A DNA stretch of 64,000 nucleotides from Ehretia macrophylla. Taxonomy: Eukaryota; Streptophyta; Magnoliopsida; Boraginales; Ehretiaceae. The DNA lies in the NCBI GenBank assembly GCA_037974665.1, contig CM075773.1:53482917-53546916 (forward strand), read 5' to 3'. The notes beneath the pieces are model-generated. The model did no database searches and had not been told where the DNA came from. It worked only from the letters and a program-made list of their open reading frames with translations. Both the position numbers and the translations under genes were made by a program. How positions within the stretch are numbered: position 1 is the stretch's first letter; every line of letters begins with the position of its first letter. Shown here one piece after another: positions 14,370-24,899 of this stretch.

Positions 14370-14375
14370 TGTCTC
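14370..14375 (+). promoter_or_regulatory. Auxin-response element core TGTCTC
   Basis: A TGTCTC word lies about 350 bases upstream of the GH3 start codon and about 180 bases upstream of the TATA box. TGTCTC is the canonical ARF-binding core of early auxin genes, including GH3 promoters. Chance occurrence of six bases is possible, so its weight comes from the location. Further TGTCC half-words lie near 14420 and 14452. Confidence 0.55.
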
Positions 14376-14518
14376 CCCATTGACCAGCCATGTAGACGTG
14401 TTTGGGCCCCACTTTGTCCCTTTTGACCAAACACTAAAAGTCTTCACAAAATTGTCCACGACCCCTCTAGGTCCCTTCACTTTCCTTCCAACCCCGCGTG
14501 GACCCCACCATTACAACG

Positions 14519-14530
14519 CACGTGACGTGG
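14519..14530 (+). promoter_or_regulatory. G-box and adjoining TGACGTGG
   Basis: CACGTG (14519-14524) overlaps TGACGTGG (14523-14530), a compact pair of ACGT-core bZIP/bHLH sites only about 23 bases before the TATA box. G-box and TGACG elements are known companions of auxin-response elements in GH3 promoters. Confidence 0.6.
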
Positions 14531-14552
14531 CATACCTCCTCTTTGCCTCGCC

Positions 14553-14560
14553 TATATAAA
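14553..14560 (+). promoter_or_regulatory. TATA box of GH3 gene
   Basis: TATATAAA in a GC-rich setting, about 160 bases before the ATG at 14721. Transcription would start about 30 bases downstream, giving a C/T-rich leader of roughly 130 bases. Confidence 0.75.
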
Positions 14561-14720
14561 TCAACCCTTTGCCTCACCCACCTTCATTGCACTTCTTACC
14601 TTTCTCCAAAACAAAAACTTTTTGTTACACATATTTTCCTCCACCTCTCCCCCTCCAATTTCCACCCCAGCCCACCTTATCACCAACACGTCTTCTAAAC
14701 GATAACGATAACAATAACAA

Positions 14721-17522
14721 ATGGCAGTCGATCTGATATTATCATCTCCGCTAGGTCCTCCAGCATGCGAGAAAGATGCAAAGGCATTGAAGTTTATAGA
14801 AGAAATGACTAGAAATGCTGACATGGTTCAAGAAAATGTGTTGGCTGAAATTCTCAGTCGAAATGCTCAGGCTGAGTATCTTCAACGTTATAAACTCGAT
14901 GGTGCAACGGACCGTGATACTTTTAAGTCCAAATTACCAGTGATTACTTATGAAGATCTTCAGCCAGAGATTCAAAGGATTGCTAATGGTGATAGGTCTG
15001 CCATTTTGTCAGCTAATCCCATCTCTGAGTTCCTCACCAGGTGAGCAACTATACAAACAACTTATACATTTGTTTGCTAAGAACTATAAAATGATGCATG
15101 AAGAGCTTTTTTTTTATTTTTTTAATTCAAGAGAGCTATGAGACATATAATACACATTAAAAATATAACTACGAGAACCGAACTCACAACTTCTCGCACT
15201 CATAGCAAGAAATATACCACTAAATCAGAATTTTAGTGGTGTATGCATGAAGAGCTTTAGCAACAACAGACAAAAAGAAAGGAAAGTTAAGAAAATAATA
15301 AAAGAAGATTTGTGTTTGTTCTTTTCGTCTTTGGATATGGCCATGTTGAGTCTTCACAAATTATTAGTTTTTCTATAATTGTTGATTATATTTTAAGTTA
15401 TCACAAGCACATCAGAATTTGACTTTGACTAAGAATTCGTGGTCAAATAAATGCGTTTGTTTGAGAACATGCGCGTCTACATCAGCACATGCTCACTTGT
15501 TTCCCCAATTTCAAGGGAATTACATGTCATTCTGCCGAAATTAGAATTTAATAACACGTGAGAGTTTGGTGAAATAGATTCTGGATTCGAATAATAATTT
15601 TAGTCTGAAAACTTAAGAAAATATAAAAAATAATTGAATTGTACATTCAGAATAGTCTTAAAATGATATGAGCCCAAGTTGATTCTTGACATGTACCCCT
15701 CTTTTCAGGTCCATCATAAAAAAAACGAAAACCAATATTTGTATAAGAGTTAATTACTTATTAGTCCTTAGAATATTATTAATTAATCATATGAAGCATT
15801 GGTTTGCTTTATACGTTTTCTTTATTACATTATATAGCTAATCATCATGTCAACCCACATCCAAGTACTTGTACTATATAATTTTTGGCAATTTAATATT
15901 AACACTAATTTATTTTTTTATTATTATTAATGATAGCTCTGGAACTTCAGCCGGTGAAAGAAAACTTATGCCCACAATTAAAGAGGAGTTGGATCGTCGT
16001 CAGCTACTATACAGTCTTCTCCAGCCCATTATGAACCTGTAAGTATTGTTTACTTATACGCACATACAATTTGCTTTTGATTTGTTTTTGTTGCATAGCG
16101 TAAAATGTGAACTCTTTCTTACAAGTACATTCTTATATGCGCAACAGTTTCGTGCCTGGGTTGGACAAAGGCAAAGGATTATATTTCTTGTTTGTGAAGT
16201 CCGAGACAAAGACTTCGGGTGGGCTTTTGGCCCGACCCGTTCTCACCAGCTACTACAAGAGTGAACATTTCAAGACCCGTGCTTATGACCCATACAACGT
16301 GTACACAAGTCCTAATGAAGCTATTATGTGCCCTGACTCGTTTCAAAGCATGTACACTCAAATGATTTGTGGGCTCTACGAGCGGGAACAAGTTCTTCGT
16401 GTTGGTGCTGTGTTTGCCTCTGGGCTCCTTCGCGCCATCCGGTTCCTCCAACTCAATTGGCAACAACTCGTCGAAGACATCCAAAACGGGTCACTTAACC
16501 CGCAGGTGACTGACCCGGCAATCCGAGAATGCATGACCCTAATCATGAGGCCCGACCCGGATTTGGCAGACTTTGTGGCTGAGGAATGTGCTAAGGACAA
16601 CTGGGAAGGTATCATCACTCGAATTTGGCCCAACACAAAGTATTTGGACGTAATTGTCACTGGTGCAATGGCTCAATACATACCCACACTGGATTATTAC
16701 AGTGGTGGATTACCATTAGCATGCACCATGTATGCCTCTTCAGAATGTTACTTTGGGCTCAACCTCAACCCCATGTGCAAGCCCTCAGAAGTGTCTTATA
16801 CCATCATGCCTAACATGGCCTACTTTGAGTTCATACCACATGGACACAACTCGGCCGAGTTCAGCCGCGACTCGCCTCCCAAACTCGTTGACCTGGTTGA
16901 CGTCAAAATTGGGAAAGAATATGAGCTAGTAATTACTACATATGCTGGATTATACCGGTACCGAGTTGGCGACATTCTCCGAGTTACAGGGTTTCACAAC
17001 TCAGCTCCGCAATTCCATTTCGTCAGAAGGAAAAATGTTTTATTAAGCATTGACTCGGACAAAACGGACGAGGCCGAATTACAAAATGCAGTAGAGAATG
17101 CTTCACAATTATTACGCAAATTTAATACAAGTGTGGTTGAATACACAAGTTATGCAGACACAAAGACGATTCCAGGTCACTACGTAATTTATTGGGAATT
17201 ATTAGTGAAGGACTCGGCCAACTCGCCTAGTGATGAGGTGCTAAATCAATGTTGTTTAACCATGGAAGAGTCACTCAACTCGGTGTATCGACAAGGACGA
17301 GTTGCTGATCACTCAATTGGGCCATTGGAGATACGCGTGGTGAAAAATGGCACATTTGAGGAGCTAATGGACTATGCAATCTCAAGGGGTGCATCAATTA
17401 ATCAGTACAAGGTGCCTAGATGCGTTAGCTTTACCCCAATCATGGAACTTCTGGACTCTAGAGTCGTCTCCGTACACTTTAGCCCATCGTTGCCTCATTG
17501 GATCCCAACACGATGTGGATAA
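14721..17522 (+). CDS. GH3: GH3 family indole-3-acetic acid-amido synthetase
   Basis: Acyl-acid amido synthetase that adenylates indole-3-acetic acid and couples it to amino acids, lowering free auxin in the cytosol. Exons are 14721-15040, 15937-16038 and 16148-17522, with GT-AG introns of 896 and 109 bases. They join in frame to 598 residues, the usual length for the family. ANL-superfamily nucleotide-binding motifs are all present: [10 protein letters not shown] near residue 107 (the codon is split by intron 1), [11 protein letters not shown] near 336, and YRYRVGD at 410-416. The MAVD start and the C-terminal SRVVS...FSP tail fit group II (IAA-conjugating) GH3 proteins, closest in style to GH3.1. 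The ATG sits about 160 bases after a TATA box and the upstream region has an auxin-response core, so auxin induction is likely. No defects were seen. Confidence 0.95.
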
Positions 17523-17599
17523 AAGAAAGTTCAATAAACGAAACTCTTGCAAGTATTTGTGGTTGACCAAATAAAGGTCAAAAGAAAAAAATTCGCAAG

Positions 17600-18323
17600 A
17601 TACTATTAGATTTTTTTTTTCTTTTTTCTTTTATCCCTTTCTTTATCTTTTTCTCTTTCTGATTTGGTCACGACTGTACTTAGATTAGGACAAGTTAAAG
17701 TTAGGTTTTGTATGGTTCAGTTAACTCTGGTAATAATGTAACATATCAGGCTTATTCAATGAACAGTTTCTTTCGTTCAAGTAACTCGTATGATGAGACA
17801 GCTACATAGTTTGGCTATTTTTTTTTTATATGCATGATTTACTCCTCTACCTGGATATGTACCTAACCATTGAAAAGGAGAAAACTTGGATACTTTGTCA
17901 ATTTTGTTGCATTTAATATTCATTCTATTCTTTTCAATTGTAACATTCGTTCTATATTGACTTTATAAAACTAATTAAGTCTAATTTATAATAATTTGAA
18001 TTCTCTATAATTACTAATAAGAGTTTTAATATTTTAATCCAATTAATTAAATTTAATGTGTCGATTTATTAATAGTCGGACCATAGTCCTTATTTTTTAT
18101 TTTTTTTTGGTCAAATAAAATTCATTACTGAAAAAAAATTACAAGTTTTATCCAACTCCAGTTGGGTGAAGGTCATAAACAAGCAAATTTAACAAAGGTT
18201 CTGGTACATTCGAAACTCAATCTATAAGCAAGGAATATCTACTTTTGTATTTAACGACCCAATTATATGCTTTGTTTGCGGTCCCCCTTATGAGTAAGGC
18301 ATTTTCATCAAGCTAGGATCATG

Positions 18324-18354
<31 letters not shown>

Positions 18355-19850
18355 GTATGGTTTTGTTTCTATCCTACATTGTGTACTTCTTCAAATCAGT
18401 TTAATTATTTAGATACTGTTTGGCTTCCCTTTTAAGTTGGTCATCCTAGAGGGTGTTTGGCTTAGGTTAAAAAACTAGCATTAAGACACATGTGATGCAT
18501 AGGAAGAAATCAAAATGGAAATAAAGTAGAAAATTAAAAACTCGACCTCCACGGGCGGACGGAGGAGGTATGCAACCTCAAAAAAAAAAAAATTTAACGT
18601 ATATTTTTTTGAAAAATAGATTTGGTCCCCTAATAATTATAAAAGTTGTTAAAATTCACAAAATATGAATTAGTTTGATAGTTAGACACAAGTATGTTTA
18701 TTTGGTTGACTGAAGTTTGAATCCTCACTGCTGTTGTTGTATTTTTTTTTTTGCTAGTAGTCTACTAACTCAAGGGCCCACCAACCTCCAATAGAAAAAA
18801 AAAAAAAACATACAAAAAACATGAAAATCTTTCAAAAATAAGGATATGTAAACGTTTTCAATCAATAAAGTTAGTCAGTTAGTCAATGACCTCCTTTACC
18901 TTTATTTTTATTTTTATATCCTTTGATGATTAAATCCACTTTAATTTCTTCTTTTACTTTTCTTAGTTCTTCCTGAAACCCATTCCTTTTTTCTTCACCA
19001 TCTTCCATCCCCAATCCCTACTTTCTAACCATTTTAAATTCTTAATTATTGCATAATAAAATGCACTCCAACATAGTCACGCAAACCTAAGGTAATATAT
19101 CATGAAAAAATTGTAAATATGCTTATTTATTAAATTTTTTTAGCTATATAATTTTATGAATGCATATTTTTTTATTTTTAGAGTAGGTGAACATCTTAAT
19201 GCAAGACACCATAAGTGACTAAGGTAAGCAATTTGACTGAAATACTTCTCATAATAATTTTTAGTGTATATTTTTTTTTCTTACTTATATTTAATAGTCA
19301 ATTTTCTGTAATAAATAGATAATTTTTAATGGGTTATTATGTTTGTTTGATTAAATGTAAATATATTATTGTGTTTGATTAATTTTTTTAGTTAATTTCT
19401 TATTATTTATTTTTCAATAATAGCTAATTAAGAATATTTATTATGAATTAATAATGACCAAGTCAAATTTATTTAGTCTTACTGTGATACTGAGTTTATC
19501 TAATTGTTTACATGACTAGCTAGCGTAATCATGCTGAATATTGTTTTAGCGCAAAACTATACAAAAAAAATTGTACAACTGCAAAATACCTTGAAGTAGC
19601 GCAAAACTGTACAAAAAATATTGTACAATTACAAAATACCTTGAAGTAGTACTAACTAAAAAATACCGTACAAAAAATATTCCATACTCTTTTGTATTAA
19701 CTAAAAAATACTATACAAAAAGCATAATACAAAAAAAAAAAAAATATCGCCCCCTCCAACATTGATTTTCTGGCTTCGCCTCTGTCAGCCTCCTACCCTA
19801 AATAGATGGTCCTTTTTTAAAAAAAAAAAAAAATTTAAAGAGATGTCTAA
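17600..19850. other. Intergenic repeats 3' of GH3
   Basis: The GH3 3' untranslated region probably ends by about 17770. Beyond it are AT-rich repeats. A word group near 18541-18640 (a GGGCGGACG-like start followed by an A-run and AATTTAACGTATATTTT) also occurs near 1955-2030, marking an unclassified dispersed repeat. A GAA microsatellite lies at about 18331-18352. No gene was supported. Confidence 0.4.
18100..18290 (-). mobile_element. Probable 5'-truncated LINE 3' end
   Basis: A poly(T) run followed by GGTCAAATAAAATTC and a short coding-like stretch mirrors the layout at the 3' end of the complete LINE (poly(T), GGTCAAAATGCAAAC at 44153-44185). It reads as a short minus-strand LINE tail. 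No catalytic motif remains. Confidence 0.4.
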
Positions 19851-19862
19851 GTCAATATTATA

Positions 19863-20820
19863 TCACATACCAATAATATTACATCTATCGAAAATTGATA
19901 GTGAGAACCATACTACTAGAGCAAATGGCCAAGAGTTATAGATGGTCCTTCCCTGACCATTCTTCTGACTTCTGGGGCTTCTTGTAACCGAATTCCCCAA
20001 TTGATGGATTTCGCAATCGCTCAAATAAGAAGGCGGCCTCTTGCGTCTGTCACCCCTCCGTGGCTTCTGTTTTATAAAGGTTGAATGATTCGTTATTGTT
20101 ACATCAAGTTCTCCCTTCAGATTTGTCATCCCAACTTCTTGGCTGAGCAGCGCTTGATGATGGACAAATTTCACTCTCTTGAACGCTGCATCCATCTGCA
20201 GCAAACACTCCTCAATCCAAATCCACCTCAATGCCACTGATCTTTAAGTCATTAGCAAATCGTTTTAAACCATCTAGTTGATCCGGATTTACGTGATGTC
20301 TATTGCTTCCTCTTGATCTGCAGAATCTTTTGCTTCAAGATTTCCATGTTCAAACATTGGATAAAGGCCCCGCTGCTGTATCATGTTTTGTCAAACGTGA
20401 GTGATTTGCATCCACCATGATGTATTCTTCTTTTTTCTACTCCAACGATATTCCTAACAGTAAGCTATTTCTTTTGGTGATATCGTGCCATTACTGATCC
20501 TTTCATTCTTGATGTAGTATTAGTTGTCTTCCTGATGATATCACACCTGCTCTACAAATCCTGAGACTTTGTCTTGTGCAGCGGCTACCTGCAATATAAG
20601 AAAATTAATCTTTGTTGCTCGCGGTGATTGCCACTTTTTCCATCACCCTCACTAGTGCACGTTTTGTACTCTACTGTCCTTTCCAACCTTTTAGCCACTT
20701 TTAATATCCCTACGATGTCCAAACATTCAAATCTAATCTTTTTATTCTCCTTTTTTGGCAATCCCCCAATTAGTTTGATGATTATTGGGGGCATATATTA
20801 AACTCCCAAATCCTGTTTCA
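19863..20820 (-). pseudogene. Unrecognised, probably degenerate gene fragment
   Basis: On the minus strand there is a 124-residue open frame (19863-20237). Upstream, 20585-20794 is another frame that ends close to a plausible 3' splice site (pyrimidine-rich, ...TATTGCAG). The composition is less AT-rich than the flanks, and the peptide is mixed-sequence, not low complexity. Intervening frames contain stops. I do not recognise a family. It could be a decayed host gene or part of a transposon. Confidence 0.3.
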
Positions 20821-21564
20821 TTTTCATATATTCTCTCATAAATCTACATTCATTTGAGCGCCTATTCATTTGACTGGTACCATATTTAATTCAACCTATC
20901 TTGAAAAGTGTTTGTGATTTGACGAGTGATGTTGTTAAGTGATTAGTTCATCTAAAAGTAGTAATCAGTTTATTTAAAAATTTAAACTATTAGAGAGGGA
21001 TTTATTATATAAACACATCCCATAAAGTGCAGGAGATAGTTTTTTAGTCTTACACTACAAGAAAAACTGTAAAAGGTGACGGTCCGTCTCCTTTTCGTCA
21101 CCAAAAAAGTGATGAAAAGGAGACGGAACTTTTGTTACATAAATAGTGACCATTTTGAGACGATTTGGAGATGACTTTGGTATGTCGTCTCTAAACCGTC
21201 TCCCAATAAAGACGGAACATGAATGTCGTCTTCAATTCGTCTCTTAGCAGAGACGAAATGGAGATGAAAAATAATTAATAAATAATTATTAAATTTTGAG
21301 TAACAATTTACTATAAACTTGTAAATAAATTAATAATAATAAATTACTAATTATCTTTACTAATTTAATTTTTTCATAAATTTTTTTAAAGTAGCTCAAT
21401 ATTTCATTTTTCAAAAAAATCTCCATAAGCTAAATACTTTATTTTAATTTAAAATTTAAATTAAATTAATAATTAAAGTATTATTAATATTTTACTCTAA
21501 ACTTGTAATTAAATAATAAATTAATTAATACAAATAAAATAAATAAATAATTCCAAAACTAAAA

Positions 21565-22119
21565 GGAGACGGACCAATGGGTCCGTCTCCGAAAAAAAAA
21601 AAGGAGACGGACCAATGGGTCCGTCTCCAAAAAAAGAAGATGGACCAAATGGTCCGTCACCAAAAAAAAAAAAAGGAGCCAAAAAAAGGAGACGGATCAC
21701 TGGGTCCGTCTCCTAAAAAAAAAAAGGAGACGGACCAATGGGTCCGTCTCCAAAAAAAGGAGATGGACCCAATGGTCCGTCTCCAAAAAAAAAAAAAGGA
21801 GACGGACCACTGGGTCCGGCTCCAAAAAAAAAAAAAGAGGACGAACAACGGGTCCCTCTCCCAAAAAAAAAAAAGGAGACGGACCAATGGGTCCGTCTCC
21901 AAAAAAAGGAGATGGACCCAATGGTCCGTCTCCAAAAAAAAAAGAGGAGCCAAAAAAAGGAGACGGACCAATGGGTCCGTCTCCGAAAAAAAAAAAAGGA
22001 GACGGACCAATGGGTCCGTCTCCAAAAAAAAAAAAAAAGACAGATTGGTTCAAGTGGCTGTCCCAAAAAAAGGAGATCCGAAAAAAAAAAAAAGGAGACG
22101 GACCAATGGGTCCGTCTCC
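21565..22119. repeat. Tandem array of perfect hairpins with poly(A) spacers
   Basis: About thirteen units of 26 bases are spaced by A-rich runs. The commonest unit is arm GGAGACGGACC, loop AATG, then the exact reverse complement of the arm. Units start at about 21565, 21603, 21638 (variant), 21688, 21726, 21759, 21798, 21837 (degenerate), 21875, 21908, 21959, 21998 and 22094. The arm is the same motif as the subterminal repeats of the enclosing CACTA element. The open frames across it on both strands are by-products of the repeat. Confidence 0.95.
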
Positions 22120-22145
22120 AAATAAAAAAAAAAGGACAGATTGGT

Positions 22146-22402
22146 TCAAGTGGCTGTCAGCCACTTGAACCAATTCAAAAATCCCCCCAAAAATATTTTG
22201 GGGGAAAATTTTTTTAAAAAAAAAAGTACATACAAGTCCTTTTGAAAGGACTTGAACCATTCTTTTATTTCCCCTCAAAATATTTTGGGGGGAAATACAA
22301 AAAAAAAAAAAAAAATTTGCCAAGTCCTTTAAAAGGACTTGGCACGGTTCAAGTGGCTGGAATTTTTTCATTTTCCCCCAAATGAATTTTGGGGGAAAAT
22401 TC
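22146..22402. repeat. Series of further unrelated palindromes
   Basis: Directly after the hairpin array is a second set of palindromes with different sequences. One is centred near 22158, with arm words GGTTCAAGTGGCTG and CAGCCACTTGAACC. Others are CCCCCAAAAATATTTTGGGGG near 22195 in style, AAGTCCTTTTGAAAGGACTT near 22245, a second CCCC...GGGG near 22280, AAGTCCTTTAAAAGGACTT near 22331 and CCCCCAAATGAATTTTGGGGG in style near 22386. A-rich runs separate several of them. Confidence 0.85.
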
Positions 22403-23430
22403 AAAATAAAAAAAAAATCGAGCATACACCCCCCGCCCCTCCCTCCCTCCCTTTTCTCTTTTCTCTTAACTCATTATATCAAGTGTGAATTCACTATTAG
22501 TTTAATTTATTTTAAGGTAATATATTTATTTACTTTTATTTAAATTTTTGAATTTGTTTTGGTTTAGTTCATTATATATATGTTTGTATATAGTGCTATT
22601 TTATTATGATTTTAGATTTTATTTTTATACTACCATGTTTGTTTGGATTATATATGTATTATGTATATATGTCATATATATGTATGTATAACTAATAGAT
22701 TTACGTAAATATATATGGTTTTGGTAGGTTTTTTCATGATTTTAAGGTCTTTTTTAAAAAATTTCAGCTTTATTTAGTTTTTTTTTCCTTTCATATATAT
22801 ATATATATGTGTGTGTGTGTGATAGATTTAGGTAAATATATGATTTTTTTGTAGTTTTATCATGAGTTTAGGGTTTTTTTAAAAAAAATCAGATTTATTT
22901 TTGTTTTTCTTTCATATTTATATATATATAATTAGTATAATTTTTGGTAAAAAATTTCAAATTTTTATAGTAATTTTGACAAAATCCGAATTTATAAATT
23001 TAAAAAAAAAAAAAAAAATTTTTAAAAAAAATTAAAAAATGTGACGGAAATGAGACAAAAAGTGAGGGAGACGAAACAGAGATGAAATGAGAATAGATAC
23101 GGAAATGAGATGGAATTATAGGGAGACGGAAATAAGACGAAATGTAAAGAGATGGAATGGAGACGAAATGTGAGCGAGACAGAAAGGTGACGAAATATAT
23201 TTTCGTCTCCATTTGAGACGAAACGGAGACGAAATTCAAAAAAGGAGACAGGCCGAAAGGTGACGCCCAATTTTCGTCTCCTTTCCGTCTCATTTTTCAG
23301 ATTGGAGACGGAACGGAGACGGAAATGTGCCGTCTCCAAACGTAAAATTTCTTGTAGTGTTACACTTAGACAATTTTGATGTTTTTAAATGAGTGAGTTT
23401 TGAACTCATGACTTTTTTAGTACCTAAACT

Positions 23431-23903
23431 CTGATATCATGTTAAATGATCACCTCATTTAAAAACTTAAACTATTAGACAGAGATTTGTTATATTATTT
23501 ATTATTTTCAATACCAATTAGTTTTAAGATGAAATCTCAGTTATCTTAACATGGTATTAGAACTGAACCCTTAGTCCAGTCATATTTATCCACGTGTGAC
23601 TCATCTTAAATCAAGTCTACTTGTGTTCAATTATTCGCGTGTGTCATATTCTATGCATTTTCAATCTTCCACATGTGTCCCACATGTGTTCAATTTTTCA
23701 AATGTGACTCATCTCAAAATTAGGTCCACGCCAGTCTTCCACGTGTGACTCCTCTTAAATCAAGTCACACGTGAGGGGGAGCGTTAGAATATAACACTTG
23801 TCTCATATCAAAAAATCAAAAACTCTTAGACCACTTAATAAGATCATGAGTTACTTCACTTAACATCAATTGGTTTTAAGATGAAAACACATTATTCTTA
23901 ACA
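23431..23903 (+). mobile_element. TRIM-like (miniature LTR) relic
   Basis: Two related segments both end ...TTTTAAGATGAAA...CTTAACA, at 23551 and 23903. The first is followed directly by TGGTATTAGAAC (23552), a degraded tRNA-Met primer site. The second is preceded by the purine tract GTGAGGGGGAG (23771-23781) and starts CGTTAGAATAT. LTRs of about 120 bases with an internal region of about 230 bases and no coding capacity fit a terminal-repeat retrotransposon in miniature. The left boundary is inferred from the right LTR length. Confidence 0.6.
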
Positions 23904-24206
23904 AATGTATTTAACTACTTCTTTTGCCTCTTTTGTCATATTATTTCGGGTATCCTTATACTTATTTTAAATTATATTTTGTTCCTCATCCTCCTCTCAT
24001 TATTCAACTAACATAATAAGTTGTCTAGGATCTATAAGAAATTCTCTTACTTCTTCTTTGGTCATCTTGCTTCATCGTTACCATTCATCATATGTCCTGG
24101 ATTCTTCTATGTTTTAGTACTAATGTAAATGTAAAATTGCATGTAACTCGGTCATTGTTCTAATATTCGATAATGTTTGTTCTGAAGGTGTAATATGACT
24201 TACTTA

Positions 24207-24888
24207 GGCTCCGTTTGTTTGCCGTAAAATATTCACCTGGAAAGTATTTTTCTAATTTTACGGTGTTTGGTAACACCGAAAAATTGGTAAACCATAAAAT
24301 ATTTTTCAGTCAAAAATAGTGAGTTACTTTTTCGAGATTTTCCGGTGTTTGGTAATACCGGAAAATTAGTCAACTGAAAAATATTTTCCGGTAAAAAATA
24401 GTGGGCCACTTTTTCAAGATTTTTCGGTGTTTGGTAACACCGAAAAATTGATCAACTGAAAAATATTTTCCAGTCAAATATTACGGCTAGTTCAAAGTTT
24501 AGAAAAATATGTTCATGTTCTTTGGGAGAGAAAAATATTTTCTGGAACTTAACTACCCCTATTTTATGTGTATATATATTTTTTTATAAATCTCATGTCG
24601 GAAAATATTTTTCATTATACATCCAAACACCAGAAAATATTTTCCAGTATTCTATTTTCTAGAAAAATATTTTTCATTAACAAGTTATTTTATGGCAAAC
24701 AAACGGAGCTCAGGAAAATATTTTCCTCTGAAAATATTTTTCAAGAAAACATTTTCCACTGAAAATATTTTTTGAAAGCAAGTTATTTTACGATAAACAA
24801 ACGGAGGAAAATATTTTATTTTTCAAGAAAACATTTTCAACTGAAAACTTTTCCACAAACAAGTTATTTTACGACAAACAAACGGAGC
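24207..24888. mobile_element. Tourist-like (PIF/Harbinger) MITE, copy 2
   Basis: The element begins GGCTCCGTTTGTTTGCCG and ends with the near-complementary CGACAAACAAACGGAGC. TTA flanks both ends (24204-24206 and 24889-24891). It is non-coding, built of repeated GGAAAATATTTTCC-like and GGTGTTTGGTAACACC-like palindromic words. The right side has three successive versions of the terminal sequence (near 24690, 24780 and 24862), as if the end had been duplicated. Confidence 0.75.
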
Positions 24889-24899
24889 TTATATATAAT

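Larger units (their letters stand above)
21053..23359. mobile_element. Non-autonomous CACTA (En/Spm) element
   Basis: The element starts CACTACAAGAAAAAC at 21053 and ends with the complementary TTTCTTGTAGTG at 23359. It is flanked by TTA on both sides (21050-21052 and 23360-23362), the three-base duplication expected for CACTA elements. Both subterminal regions are packed with GGAGACGG/CCGTCTCC-type words, the kind of motif bound by CACTA transposases. The interior holds a hairpin array (21565-22119), further palindromes (22146-22402) and AT-rich filler. No transposase frame was found, so it must have relied on a helper. The flanks look like one TRIM-related repeat into which it inserted. Confidence 0.9.

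Noticed and set aside
21565-22119. Possible CRISPR-like array
   Set aside because: The units are palindromic repeats with homopolymer A spacers inside a CACTA element of a plant genome; there are no unique spacers and no cas genes.
21577-22425. Long open frames on both strands (up to 242 codons)
   Set aside because: They arise from the hairpin units and A-run spacers; the peptides are simple repeats such as GPSPKKK in one frame.
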